Source of the DNA: Ramazzottius varieornatus
Lineage: Eukaryota; Tardigrada; Eutardigrada; Parachela; Ramazzottiidae
Direction of reading: 5' to 3'
Assembly: GCA_001949185.1 (NCBI GenBank)
Contig: BDGG01000003.1
Coordinates: 128,679 to 192,678 of the forward strand
DNA: 64,000 nucleotides
The translations under genes were made by a program, and so were the position numbers. The first letter of the stretch is position 1; every line of letters begins with the position of its first letter. Of this stretch, positions 1 to 10,900 are shown one piece after another. The notes beneath the pieces were generated by a model. That model searched no databases. It saw only the letters and a program-made list of their open reading frames with translations, and had not been told where the DNA came from.

Positions 1-1876
1 CCAGACAGCCATCGCGTTCACCAACGCCAGCACCACGATCGCCATATAGACCCACTGCGTGGACCTCGTCGACGAATGTCAAGGCACCGTGCTGATGAGC
101 GATATCACACACTTCCTCCACAGGCGAAATAGCTCCTGCCAACACCCGTGTTTCGGGAAAAACAGACCCAGGATGGCAGATTGTGTTGCTGAGTCAGATC
201 TTACCGGTCATACTATGAACCGTCTCGAATGCCACGATTTTCGGTCGACCTATATCCGATCCCTCCAGTTTTTCGGCCAGGTCCTCCGTGTCGTTGTGCC
301 GGTAAACATGCTTCGGCGCTCGGCTGGTGCGTATGCCATGAATCATGGAAGCGTGGTTTCCCGAATCCGAGTAAATGTGGACTCCTGCAACATAATGAAT
401 TGTGAATTTCAAAAATGATGAATTTAGGATGTCGACGTCCACGGTCAGCCACATTGAAGCGTATGGTAAATAATGAGATAAAATAGTATAGTGTACCAGG
501 AAGCATCTGGCCCATTGTATGGAGGGTGGATTCGTTGGCGACGTAGCACGAGGTAAACAGCAAAGCAGCTGGCTTCCGGTGGAGTTTGGCCAGCTCGGCT
601 TCCAATTCTTCGTGCATGGTAGAGTTGCCGCTGATGTTCCGGGTTCCTCCTGCACCAGAGCCATGCTTACCCAGAGCTTCCCTGAGCAAGAAAAAAACTG
701 GTTGGCCCCGGTTGGCCCCCATCCAGCGTAGTTAAACTGTTCAGCTGACCGAGACGCTTTCCCGTCAAAATCTCCTCCCCGCAAGCAGGCAAAATGCCGG
801 AAATCATCATGATCCATTTTCTACACTTGTTATACAGGGATATTGAAGAATGCGCTGAAAATAAGACTTACCGAACTGCTTGTAGGACTTTTGGATGTCG
901 GCTCATGCCCAGATAGTCGTTGCTGCACCACACCGTGATGGGTTTCTCGCCACCGGTAAATTCACGCCCGTGGGGAAATTCCACGGCGCTCCGGTTGACT
1001 TTCTTGAACACCCTGTAAGTATGGTCTTCCTTCTTCTCGGCAATTTTCTTCTCGAAGAACGAGTCGTAGTTGAATACTTCGGTCTTGCTGAATCCTTCGG
1101 GCTTGTACGGTTCGGACTTTGCAGAAGCTTTGTCTTGGCGGTTCTTCGAGGATTCTTCCGGGTCCGCCGGTGGTCCATCTTTGCCGTACTCCTCCACACT
1201 GATGACTTGGTCGTCACCTTTCACACGGACCACGCTGACATTGTTCTGCGTCAAGAAAGGGCAGCGGTTGCATGCTTGGCTGGTCAGCATGCTACTGTCC
1301 ACACCTGGAACAATCGACAAGAACCGCATCAGCAAACAATATAAGACATGTTAGTACGAAAACATAGCCACCATGCGTAAAATTAGAATATGCAAACAAC
1401 CGTGGACAATGTCGGTAAATGTAAGGGGTACACGCACGATGGGTAAATATGGGACAGTAAAAATTGTGGGACAGGCCTTTTCGCTACGGCGGTACGGGAG
1501 CACGTATGGACGCGACCGACTCCCGCTAAGGTACTTTTCAGCACTTTTCTACGGTGACTTTCCATTTTTCCGTCCATTCCACGTGGCCCATAATTCTTAC
1601 TGTACCAAAACCACCCATCGTGTGTGTGTACTGTATGTATCGGCTTCAGTGCAACCCAGTGACGAAATTTACTTCGACTGGTTTTGTCGCAATGATCCAA
1701 ACGAATACGATACAGTTCGATTTACCGTTGTTTGCCGCTTGCGTATGGGCATGGATCTTTTGTAGGTAGCTCGACATGACGGGACATTTTTCTCCATAGT
1801 ACTTCACCAACAGGGATCCACAGTTGCGGATCATGGTGCCGGGCAGTCGAGATAAGACCGGGCAGGAGAAATGCAT
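1..1876 (-). CDS. ALAS: 5-aminolevulinate synthase (ALAS), 5' part, cut by window edge
   Basis: ALAS condenses glycine with succinyl-CoA in the mitochondrial matrix, the first and rate-limiting step of heme synthesis. Five exons are readable on the minus strand: 1726-1876, 872-1304, 497-681, 205-384 and 1-135 (partial). All have GT/AG borders and matching phases. The N-terminus carries Cys-Pro heme-regulatory motifs (CPVL, CPVM, CPFL). The catalytic core starts at [13 protein letters not shown] and continues through [54 protein letters not shown] and [20 protein letters not shown]. The window ends before the PLP-lysine segment, so catalytic completeness cannot be judged. The start at 1876 gives the expected [12 protein letters not shown] presequence, comparable to vertebrate ALAS1. 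Identification is close to certain; only the 3' exons are unseen. Confidence 0.95.
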
Positions 1877-2404
1877 GGTTGCTCCTTAGATGGTTGATTG
1901 ACAAGTCGGCCAAACAATAAGCTGGTACAGACTACAACAATTTTTCCGTTCGGGAAGCAGGGAACTTTCGAAGAGGATGAGAAAACACCAACTGTTCAAG
2001 AGTGAAAAACATTATGCTCCGACAAAGACAGGTTCGAACGTCCATTACGGTGCGCAGATTACATCGAACTTGTGCCATAGATCGCGACCAGCTAGACCAG
2101 AAAAAGTTACTCTGAATCGCCACGAACTTCGTCCTTCTATTACACGAGAAGTCCACGTGTTTAATAAGTGGCATTCGCCGATTTATCAACCCTTGAATTC
2201 CCCGTAGTCAACGTTCGGCAGCGGTCCCGACGTTCCAGTAGCATGTTATTTGTTTTCAGTTTATGTATTGCAAGTCAGCGTTGATTTTATGATGTGTATA
2301 TAATACATCGATCGCCATGGTCAACTAGTTTGTTTGTGCGACGAAAAAGGGACAAATTTGCGAGTGAGAGTTCTTTGGCATGAAAAGTAGGCGACCATCC
2401 ACGG
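1877..2404. other. intergenic region between ALAS and eclosion hormone
   Basis: About 530 bp between the ALAS start codon and the eclosion-hormone stop codon. Both genes are on the minus strand, so this should hold the ALAS promoter and the hormone 3' UTR. I see no coding signal or obvious repeat here. Confidence 0.5.
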
Positions 2405-2831
2405 TCATCGGAGCGTACATGAAATATGGGATCGGCTGCTATGCTTCTTGAAGTAATCTAGCTGGAGAAACCGGCGAACCGTTCTTGCGTTGTGACAATC
2501 GGGAATGGTTCTTCCTTTCCTCCTTATGCAGAATCGCCTGGAAAAGAACTCAGAAAGTTGGAAAAAGTTCAGCATCGCCAAGAATAAGCCGAAAGTCCCA
2601 GAATACAGGAACTTACGCGCACTTCATATGATCGAAAACATCTCCTAACATATCGTGACATTTGGCGCAAGCTACGACACATATCGACATATTTTCTTCC
2701 ATGGTGTAAGAATCAAAGGTATCGTCCAGATCAGCATACGGGTCATAGTCGGTGTCGCTTGCGAAGGCTCTCGAAATTAAGGCTAGAGAAAGATACAAAA
2801 GTAAAACCGAGCTATGCATGGCGAACCTCAA
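2405..2831 (-). CDS. EH: eclosion hormone precursor
   Basis: Two-exon secreted neuropeptide precursor of 115 residues: exon 1 2617-2831, exon 2 2405-2537. The first exon appears to end at an in-frame TAA, but that TAA lies inside a GTAAGT donor. Splicing to the acceptor at 2538-2540 continues the frame. A signal peptide (about residues 1-24) is followed by an acidic spacer and then a six-cysteine domain. The domain runs from MSICVVACAKCHDML through FDHMKCARFCIRRKGRTIPDC to a VRRFLQL tail. This spacing (C-x3-C-x2-C, then C-x3-C and a final C after a K/R-G-x-x-I-P-x-C block) is the insect eclosion-hormone pattern. In arthropods EH acts through a receptor guanylate cyclase to trigger ecdysis behaviour. 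The gene supports a panarthropod origin for the window. Confidence 0.88.
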
Positions 2832-3810
2832 GAAGAAAAGAAGAAGGGTGAAAATTCTCTGTAAATTCCCTATTTTCCAAGAATTTAGACCTCATAACTT
2901 AGAACCGGTGATCGAAAGGCCCTAAATGAAACAGGTTGCTAGAAGGTCTGGTTTTATATCATGGTTCGAGAAGCTGTTTTTTTCCTCCGTATGCTTCCGT
3001 GTAGATTGCAGGTGTGTCATTCTTACATTCCGAACATAGCGCCTTCGAAGAAACGCCGGCTGTGAATCATTGCGCAGGATCCGTCTTTCTAATTACGCAA
3101 CCCGAGCGAGTATGAAAGGTAAATCACTTGAAAAAAACCACGCGTTTCATTCATGCATCCATTCATGCATCCACCATACTTCTATGATTATGAGTAATAA
3201 TCTGAAGTACTCAAATGGTAACGTTAACAAGACACACGGCAGGCTTTTTTGTTCAGTGGCGGAAAGTTCATCCGCAGTCACTGGTACAGGTGCGCCACTT
3301 CCAAAGGTTCCCCCTCGAAGCTGTCTATGATCCAAATATTACTCAACTCTCATCTGCATTTCTGGTTGTTCGTTCTGTATGGAAACAAAGAACTCGGCGC
3401 CATGATTCAGAGAAAGCTCTTGTGACACACTTCCTTCCGTTTTGTTAATGGCGAAAGTTGTCAGGTCGCTTTTAAGACATTGACAATCCGTCTCAGGTGT
3501 CACGTGTTGCACGCCACAGATTTCCGAAAATCTTGACCTTCCAGTTTTGATCAGTTAATTTGACAGAAAGCACAATTTTCAAATGGCAGTAACCGGTTCA
3601 TCAGGGAAAGAAACGGCGCCTGAATGCAAAGAAGAATGGCCGTCAGAGTATACTCGCGGTCACTGAATGAAGAGTTGCACAACCAATGAAGACTCAGAAA
3701 ACCGTCAGTAACAGATACACTTCTAACTATCCGTGTTGGTTCAGGTAAAACTAGAAGCACGCTAAAGAGCGACGATGAGGGATATTGAAACGCGACTAAA
3801 GTATGAATTA
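2832..3810. other. intergenic region, no gene seen
   Basis: Roughly 1 kb between the eclosion-hormone start and the DNAJB12 stop. Only short unsupported reading frames occur. There is a small direct repeat of a CATTCATGCATC unit near 3148-3172. It presumably contains the eclosion-hormone promoter. Confidence 0.5.
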
Positions 3811-5828
3811 TCATGCAGCCAGCTTTTGGTAAGCTCGCGCCAAGTTATCACAAGACGGAGTCTCCAGCTCGCGTCCCTTCTGGACAAGCTTGTTGTCGCC
3901 GTATAGTCGTCCGCGCCACATGACGTTCTCCTTGTAGGCTTGTTCCCTCCGACACGACTCCTTCAGGTTGCCCAAGTAGATCTCTTCAACGTTCTGCTCC
4001 ATACTCCGTTGTTCTTTGGCGGTCAACTTGCCCTGGGCATCCTCTTTGATGTAATAGCGGACGTCGAGCTGCCGGGTCTTCATGGCGATGGGGTACTTTG
4101 AGGACTGCTGGAGGCTGTAGACCGGCTCGCTGTAGGTCAGCGAGGAGAGCGCGCTGAGTGCTAAGAAGATGAGGAGTGGGGAAAGCTGGAGGAGCAACGT
4201 GAAGCCGCTGGTGTGACGCGCTGTAAAAAAAGAGCCGAAAAGTCAAAAATTAACTACAGTATAACTCTACAAAGAGATATTACAATTTTCTACAAAAAAA
4301 ACAGACACTAGTCTCCCGTCGAAAGCAATACTGTTTTTTCAAAAAACAAACGGTTGGAAAGAATGTCATTTCCACCCAGAACAATCGTTGATGGTTATTC
4401 GACTGTAGTTTTAAAAAGGATGACGACCGATGGCAGATGTGTTCGGGGACTTTTCCATACCAAGGATGTTTTCTTCATCGTGAATATTTATTTTCATTTA
4501 GGGGTTTAGCTGCTAAAGCTTTGGCCATGCAAAATGACAAACGGAAAATGACAAACAAATAAATTAATAGACAATCATGCGGCACACCGGGAAACGAGAA
4601 TTGTTAAGCTGGGAAGAAAACAAAAAAAAAGCTTTTCTATCGCATAATTTCTGGAAGGATACCCATAAAAACGGCAAACACAATAATGAAAATGAGCCTC
4701 ACTAATTGTTGCATTTCAGAAGGTTGCTCACCGCCGTTATCTGGTTGAGCGCGTCGGTATGCAGGATGGTGATGCCGCCGTTCCTCCTCGTCCTCGTCAT
4801 GAAATCGATTGAAGCCTTGGCCGAAAAACATGTTGAAGATGTCGTCGGCCGTCGTGTCGTCCTCGAAGAACATGAAGTTACCCTGACGGTAGTACCTTCT
4901 CCTTCCTTGTTGTCGGGCGAACTGCGGGTTGTACCGCGCTGCCTCGTAGTTGTCCCCACCCGCGTCGTACTCGGCTTTCTTCTGCGCGTTAGACAAGACT
5001 GCGTAGGCCTTCCCGACAATCTTGAAAGCTTCTCCGGCCCCTGGTGCTTTGTTTTTGTCGGGATGCAGTATCAAGGCTAATTTACGGTACTGTTTTTTGA
5101 GGACGGCTTCGGAAAATTTCTCTTTTTCCACGTGTAAAACCTACAAACAGCAAAAGACTCAAGGCCGTGCCAGTGCAAGCAGGGTCGTGCTTACTGTCAG
5201 GTCTGTGCCTAGCACCAATCGGAACTCCCGATTCGGAAGTCGCTTCGAACAGGGTCGTGCTGGGACCACTGCAGCGCTTCGGTCAAGAGGCGCATTCCCC
5301 GTCACGAATACACGTCGAAATGCGCTACATTTTCGGGGTAGACAAAAGGATCTTGCAAAAGAGTTACCTCATAAAATGTAGTGCATTTCTTGACTCGCAC
5401 AACAGCCTGAAGTTGTTCCTCAGAGTATTCCCGATGTGTTTCAGTTCCTGGCCGAGATTCGGAAAATTCTGGACTAGCTTGGTTGTGATGAGCCTTCTCG
5501 CGCTGATGTGGACCACCGGAATGGGAGCGATTACGACGCGATGAGCTGGGGCTGCGCGGACGACTACCGCTGTCTTCGTTATCTTTACCATCATCCTTCG
5601 GCCTGTTTAGCTCGTTGAGCAAACCTGAGGACAAACAACCATCAGTTCAAGGGATCTGAATTCCCGTACGTAGTTGCCCAAGGGACAAATGGCTTATTTA
5701 CCTTCAGCTTCAGCGTTTGGAAACAGCCTAATGGATTTCTCCAGTAACCGTTTGGCTTTGCCCTCGTCACCGGCTTCCACAGCTTTCCGGGCCAAATGGA
5801 TACATCGTACACTTTCGTCCTTATTCAT
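3811..5828 (-). CDS. DNAJB12: DnaJ homolog subfamily B member 12-like (ER-membrane J protein)
   Basis: Tail-anchored ER Hsp40 co-chaperone that recruits Hsc70 to the cytosolic ER face for quality control and ERAD. Four exons: 5702-5828, 5368-5624, 4732-5140 and 3811-4220, together 400 residues; all phases match. Visible parts in order: an N-terminal [20 protein letters not shown] segment as in vertebrate B12/B14; a low-complexity Ser/Arg linker; the J domain introduced by [16 protein letters not shown] with the HPD motif in [17 protein letters not shown]; a Gly/Phe/acidic region; one membrane segment ([16 protein letters not shown]); and a luminal DUF1977-type domain ending in a GTPSC-like Cys ([12 protein letters not shown]). 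The length fits the family. Exon 3 can also be read through its donor into a second hydrophobic tail (separate entry). Confidence 0.93.
4637..4731 (-). other. in-frame intron extension of DNAJB12 exon 3 encoding an alternative membrane anchor
   Basis: If the donor at 4726-4731 is not used, the DNAJB12 frame stays open for about 30 codons to a TAA at 4637-4639. That tail encodes a strongly hydrophobic segment ([17 protein letters not shown]) and then a charged end, a typical tail anchor. A minus-strand AATAAA lies at 4487-4492, about 145 bp downstream. This is consistent with a short isoform that has a J domain and anchor but lacks the luminal DUF1977 part. Open frame and signal are seen directly; use as an isoform is inference. 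Confidence 0.4.
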
Positions 5829-7957
5829 CTCGAAGTCAATAATGCTTTGGCGAGAAGATATCACAGAATTAGAACGAACAAGACTTTTTCCCGATAAATC
5901 CTGTTATCCCAGTCTGAGGAGACCACAAGAGGAATATCCTCCCTGAAAATTCAACACACTGTTGTTATGAAAGTACGATAGATCTGTCGACGTTCTAAGT
6001 TCCTGAGCAAGGGTGGCAAGCAGAACGTGAGATCGAGGAGGACGCGAGAGCGCATCACTGCGAGTATTTTACCTGCTGGTTACCTCAGATATCGACGGCC
6101 AGCCAATGAGATCATACACAGTACAGACTTAAACTCAACACCAGTCGTGGAAATGTGAGTCAGTGACGGAACGATCCTGGATCTGATGAGAACTTGGAAG
6201 ATCAGCTTCAGGAGGATATACCATATTATATCGGAAGCAGACCACTCTGTCGGAAGATTATAGAGTTTGCGAGGATAGGTCAGGTCTTATAAACTGCCAT
6301 CTTGTTTGCGACTCTCAGGTTGTAGTCTCAGATTTGGACAAATCAACTCCGCCCCAATCAAGCTTTATGAGAGTCAAAAGTGATGTCACCATCTGTTCAT
6401 GCGAAGAATTTCGCCTCGCGGTCTCACGTTTGTGCACTCTCATAGCGCAATGCTTGCTCTGCCGACCGGAAGTAAAAAGCTCTGACCGGATCTGCAGTGG
6501 TGTCTTGACTTTTGACCATCTTTTACCCTCCCGAACTCTGACATTTTGCATGGTACGAAAAGGAGACAACAAAACGCACGATAAGGCGAAAGTCAAAGGA
6601 GGCACATTGAAGACATGTCCGATAACGCGAGGGATACGCCTGTATTCTCATTTTCTACTTCAGCAACTTCAGTGCAGCTTCCTACGGTCTTAAGCCTGGC
6701 TAGCCGGCTATACAAATACCCGGGGACCACATAATCGGTAGCCTCAACTGGTGGCTCCGGGGAGAGAGCGGCCATCGTGGATGACATGTTGCTTAATGCT
6801 CACTGCGCCGAGGTTGGATGACAGTCCGAAAGTGATACCGCTCTCGTCCGTCGAATGCCAGCCGGCTAGACAGGCTCCTAGCCTCTGGTAATCTGGAAGT
6901 ATCCTGGTGCTACGAAGTTCACGGATAATAGCAAATCTCCAAGCTTGAGTCGCCATCCTCGGACATCGTGAGACTGGAAGTGCGCCACTGAAGTAGGGTT
7001 AGATGCGTGTGATGTCATGTCGTAATCCCATGCAAAAGTTCGACACCGCACGCTGCGGTCCAAAATCACGAAAGGGGCAGTCTTCAGGCTCCGGAACGCG
7101 CAGAGATACGCAAAAGTTAGAGAGGATGATTTACCGGACTGTCTTGGAAATCGGTCTTATCGAAATTTCAGTTTTCCATGAGACCAGTCGGGCACGATCT
7201 CAGAATAGAAGTCTCGGATTCCGAGTCGGCCAATAGCAGCGCTTCAGCGTGTTCGAGCCGGCCCACGACCCATCAAAACATGAGACCGAAAGATGAGAGT
7301 GGCTTTTTTTGAGACCTGATCTGTCCTCGCAATCTCTATATTATGCAGTAGATGAGAAGAAATGGAAAATAAAATTCCGGAATGTTTTGACTGAGTCATA
7401 CCACAAGACTAACGAAACATCGTGGGTAGGCGGACCACGTAGACTAATCGAACCGAGAGCACCTGTCTGGATTGTTTATTGAATGGTTAGATAGTAGGCA
7501 GGGGCGAGGCAGACGTGCCCCTTTGAGACACGTCATCTGCGCCGGTTGGAACAGACTAACTTTGAACTAAGCTATGTTTCATCTACCGATGGGTNNNNNN
7601 NNNNNNNNNNNNNNNNNNNNNNNNNNNNNNNNNNNNNNNNNNNNACCCATCGGTAGGTGAAATAGAGCTTAATCAATAATCACGCGGATATCCAAGACGT
7701 GTTTTTTCTTCCTGTCAAACGTGCGCAATGCATTCCTCCCTTTCCCAGCCGGGGCTATCGATCCCTTTTCTCGCATTTAGTGTTTTCTGTATCATGAAAC
7801 AGGAATGGTCCGTTACGTAAGACCAGGATTTACGCGTGCTCTTCATCCGTCGAGGTGCAAGAATTATTTGTGCGATCGCGATGTCGTCGCTGTTCGCATC
7901 TCCCACCAAGTTCTTACTATTACGTGTTAGTTTGACTTTCTAGATTCAAGCGTCAGG
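5829..7957. other. gene-poor intergenic region upstream of DNAJB12 and NSF
   Basis: About 2.1 kb between the divergent DNAJB12 and NSF starts. All reading frames are short and overlap on both strands, with no recognisable family. It contains the first assembly gap and its flanking inverted repeat (7564-7677). It should hold the promoters of both genes. Confidence 0.5.
7564..7677. repeat. inverted repeat interrupted by a 50-N gap
   Basis: The sequence before the gap (7564-7594, ending TTTCATCTACCGATGGGT) is the reverse complement of the sequence after it (7645-7677, starting ACCCATCGGTAGGTGAAA). The arms are about 30 bp with a few mismatches. N runs from 7595 to 7644. The true content and length are unknown; a hairpin or foldback element is likely. 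Confidence 0.7.
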
Positions 7958-10900
7958 ATGGCTCGCACTATGAAGGCAGTCAAACTGCCCAGTAACGAGT
8001 TCGCCTTCCTAAACTGTGTTCTCGTTCGTCCGGATGACTTCCCCGAAAGCGAGAGAATCGAGTAAGTGCATTTCCTACAGTACCGTAATCTTGGTCAGTA
8101 CAGATGGGATAACCACTGATTGATCGATCACGCTTATTTTTTTGTATGCTGGTGCGCGTCGTAGTAGTGTACTGCGATGCATGCTGGTAATGCGCGCGTG
8201 ATTCTCGTTGTTTAGAAACACCGGTAGGTCTTTCTCGAAGCGGTCCAGAAAAAAATGCTTGCTCGTGCGTTCCTTCGTGAATGCTCTTTTTCGTTCGGGG
8301 AAAAATGTTCGAAAGTGTTGCTCGAACCTTCTCTCGGAAAATTTTCACGGGAGAAATTTACGACGATGAAAACAAGGTTTGCTGCTGCTTGATTTTTTGC
8401 GACTCATCGCTGAATAAGTTCCTTGGCAGTTGGACAGGAACAAACAATCGACCAAGGGGAAGAATTGAGCGTGTCGTGTCTCAAACGACGGCGCGTGACA
8501 AAAGGGTTGTAAGCTGCCAAAGCAGATTGGGATAGAGGAAGCTGGGTCGATTTAGTTTGCCGTCGTTCCTGGCATATCGATCGACGTACGCCACTTCGGG
8601 TTCTCTAGGGTTCTGCTGCCTTTTGCTTTGTGTACTTGAATAGCTGTTACGCTGTGTCGGAAAGGTCTTCAAGGAGAAGGAACAGACCAAGCACTCTGAT
8701 GTTTAATGAGCAAAACGATTCTCGTCCAAACTTTTATGCGATTAGCATCCGCCGAGTCCTTTCAACGACCGTTTTTGATGGGCGTTCTCTGCGAAGATTT
8801 GACAGACAGACCGAGAATGTGGAACAAGGGCCCGATGATTAATATTATCTCGTCTGTTTTCACAGGCACTTGTCAATACACTCCAGCGGCAGGGACAGCG
8901 TCATCACCATCGCCAGGAGCAGCCAGATGCGAAGCGGAGAATTCGCCCTCGGAGACACACAAGTACATACAATATATCACTAGAACGTTGCAAGAATTAA
9001 AAGTAAAAATATTGGACTTGTCGGTGGTTCGACGAATTCTGACATAAAATTTTTTTCTAGAGAAAATGGGCAGCGATTTCCGTGGAACAAAATTACCAAG
9101 TCAAGCCGTACAAGTTTACGGCGGGACAGTTTTTACAGTCCGTCACTTTCGAGGTCACATTCCACCTTCCTTCAAAGTGAGTATTTGTGACGGTGGCTTT
9201 TGGTTGTTACAGGTATTCTTTTTGCGATTCTTTTGGAATTATTTTCGGGTTTGGTTTGCAGGATAACGCAGGAGCCATACGATACGGACAAGATGTCCGT
9301 CGAATTCCGAAACCAGTTTCCTGTGATGGCGCTGGCCAAAGGCCAGGATCTTATCTTCAACTTCCAGTCAAAGCCCAATTTGAAGTTAACGGTCAAAGCT
9401 CTCGTCGGTAAGAGGCCTCGCTTTTTTCTCCTTGTCGAGAAACATGAGGCGAAATAACTGACAATTTACTCGTAACGTTGATCATTCTTAGCCATCGACT
9501 TGGACGCCGCTATGGATGGCAAATCCAAGAAAGTCTCGGAGGTACAATGAATTTCCTCCGCATTATCCTCTGGGACCTAGACAAACCAGCTCGCCAATTC
9601 GCTTTTCCAAGCGGCGCACACTTTTAGCCAGTAACACTGCAAACTTACACCAGTTGAGCAAACAACTCGTCAAGATTGTTTTCCAAGTGGCGCATCCTTT
9701 CAGCCTATAATGCCGAAAATGCGTCACGGGGAAAGGATTTGGTCGAGTTCGGTATCTGCCGAGCGGGACGAGCTCCCATCTGACCTTACATGATTGATTA
9801 ATTTAACGATTACTGTATTCCCTCGATAGTTCTGCGAATTACGTCATCATGCCAGTAAATTACACTCACACTGGTATCCCTGATTGTTTGATTGTCGCCC
9901 ATCATTACACTTGACTGGTGAGCAGTCTTTCGTTGAAGGTATAGATACTTTCTGTTCCCCGCCCGATGATATTTACCACGACAGTCACGTGATTCGCAGA
10001 ACTTTCAAGGGAATACAGTATGTGATGTAAATCCTGTGCGTGATTCTATACGTAGCATTCATTCTTATATCTTTCACAGCCCACGAATGGCGTCGGAGTT
10101 GGGTCGCCCAACATGGAAGTGTACTTCGAGAAGGCCGAGCGGTCGGTGGTCAACCTGACCGGCAAAGCAGTCGGGTAAATACACTCGTTCGGCAGACATC
10201 GGTCAGATAGTATTTTCCTGTTCAGTAGTCCTGTGTATGTGTTGCAGGAAAGTGAACCGGACGAATATCTTCAATCCAGAATGGAATTTCCAGAAGATGG
10301 GTATCGGCGGACTGGACGCCGAGTTCTCCACCATCTTTCGGCGAGCCTTCGCTTCCCGGGTGCTTCCACCCGACCTCATCGACATGCTGGGTTCGAAGCA
10401 CGTCAGAGGTATCTTACTGTATGGCCCTCCCGGGACCGGTAAAACTCTGATTGCTCGTCAGATCGGCAAGATGTTGAACGCCCGCGAACCACAGATCGTC
10501 AGTGGTCCCTCCATCCTGGACAAGTATGTCGGCGAGTCAGAAGCCAATATCCGCAAGCTGTTTGCAGCTGCCGAAGAGGAAGAGAAACGCCTGGGTAAAT
10601 TTATCGCTGGTTTTCTGCCGATTCTGCAGTACGATCTCTCTGTCCGTCACGTACCTGCATGCATGGGGGTTTGAAGCAAAACAGTATGTGCTAGTGAGTA
10701 GATGCCTGAGAGACTGGAAATATTTCACTTGTGTATGCAGGTGCGCGATGTGTGACATGTTGAATGGTATGCACCTGCAAACACATAGTTGTTTTTTGCT
10801 GGGTACATGTATGCAGGTTGTTGGACGTTTGCTCCCTGTGTCAGCCGGTCTATCCTCTCGTCGTTTGAGCGGGGAAACGGATTCTGTGGTTGAGTGGAAA

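Noticed and set aside
6315-7236. Overlapping frames on both strands between DNAJB12 and NSF
   Set aside because: Short, mutually overlapping and without recognisable motifs.
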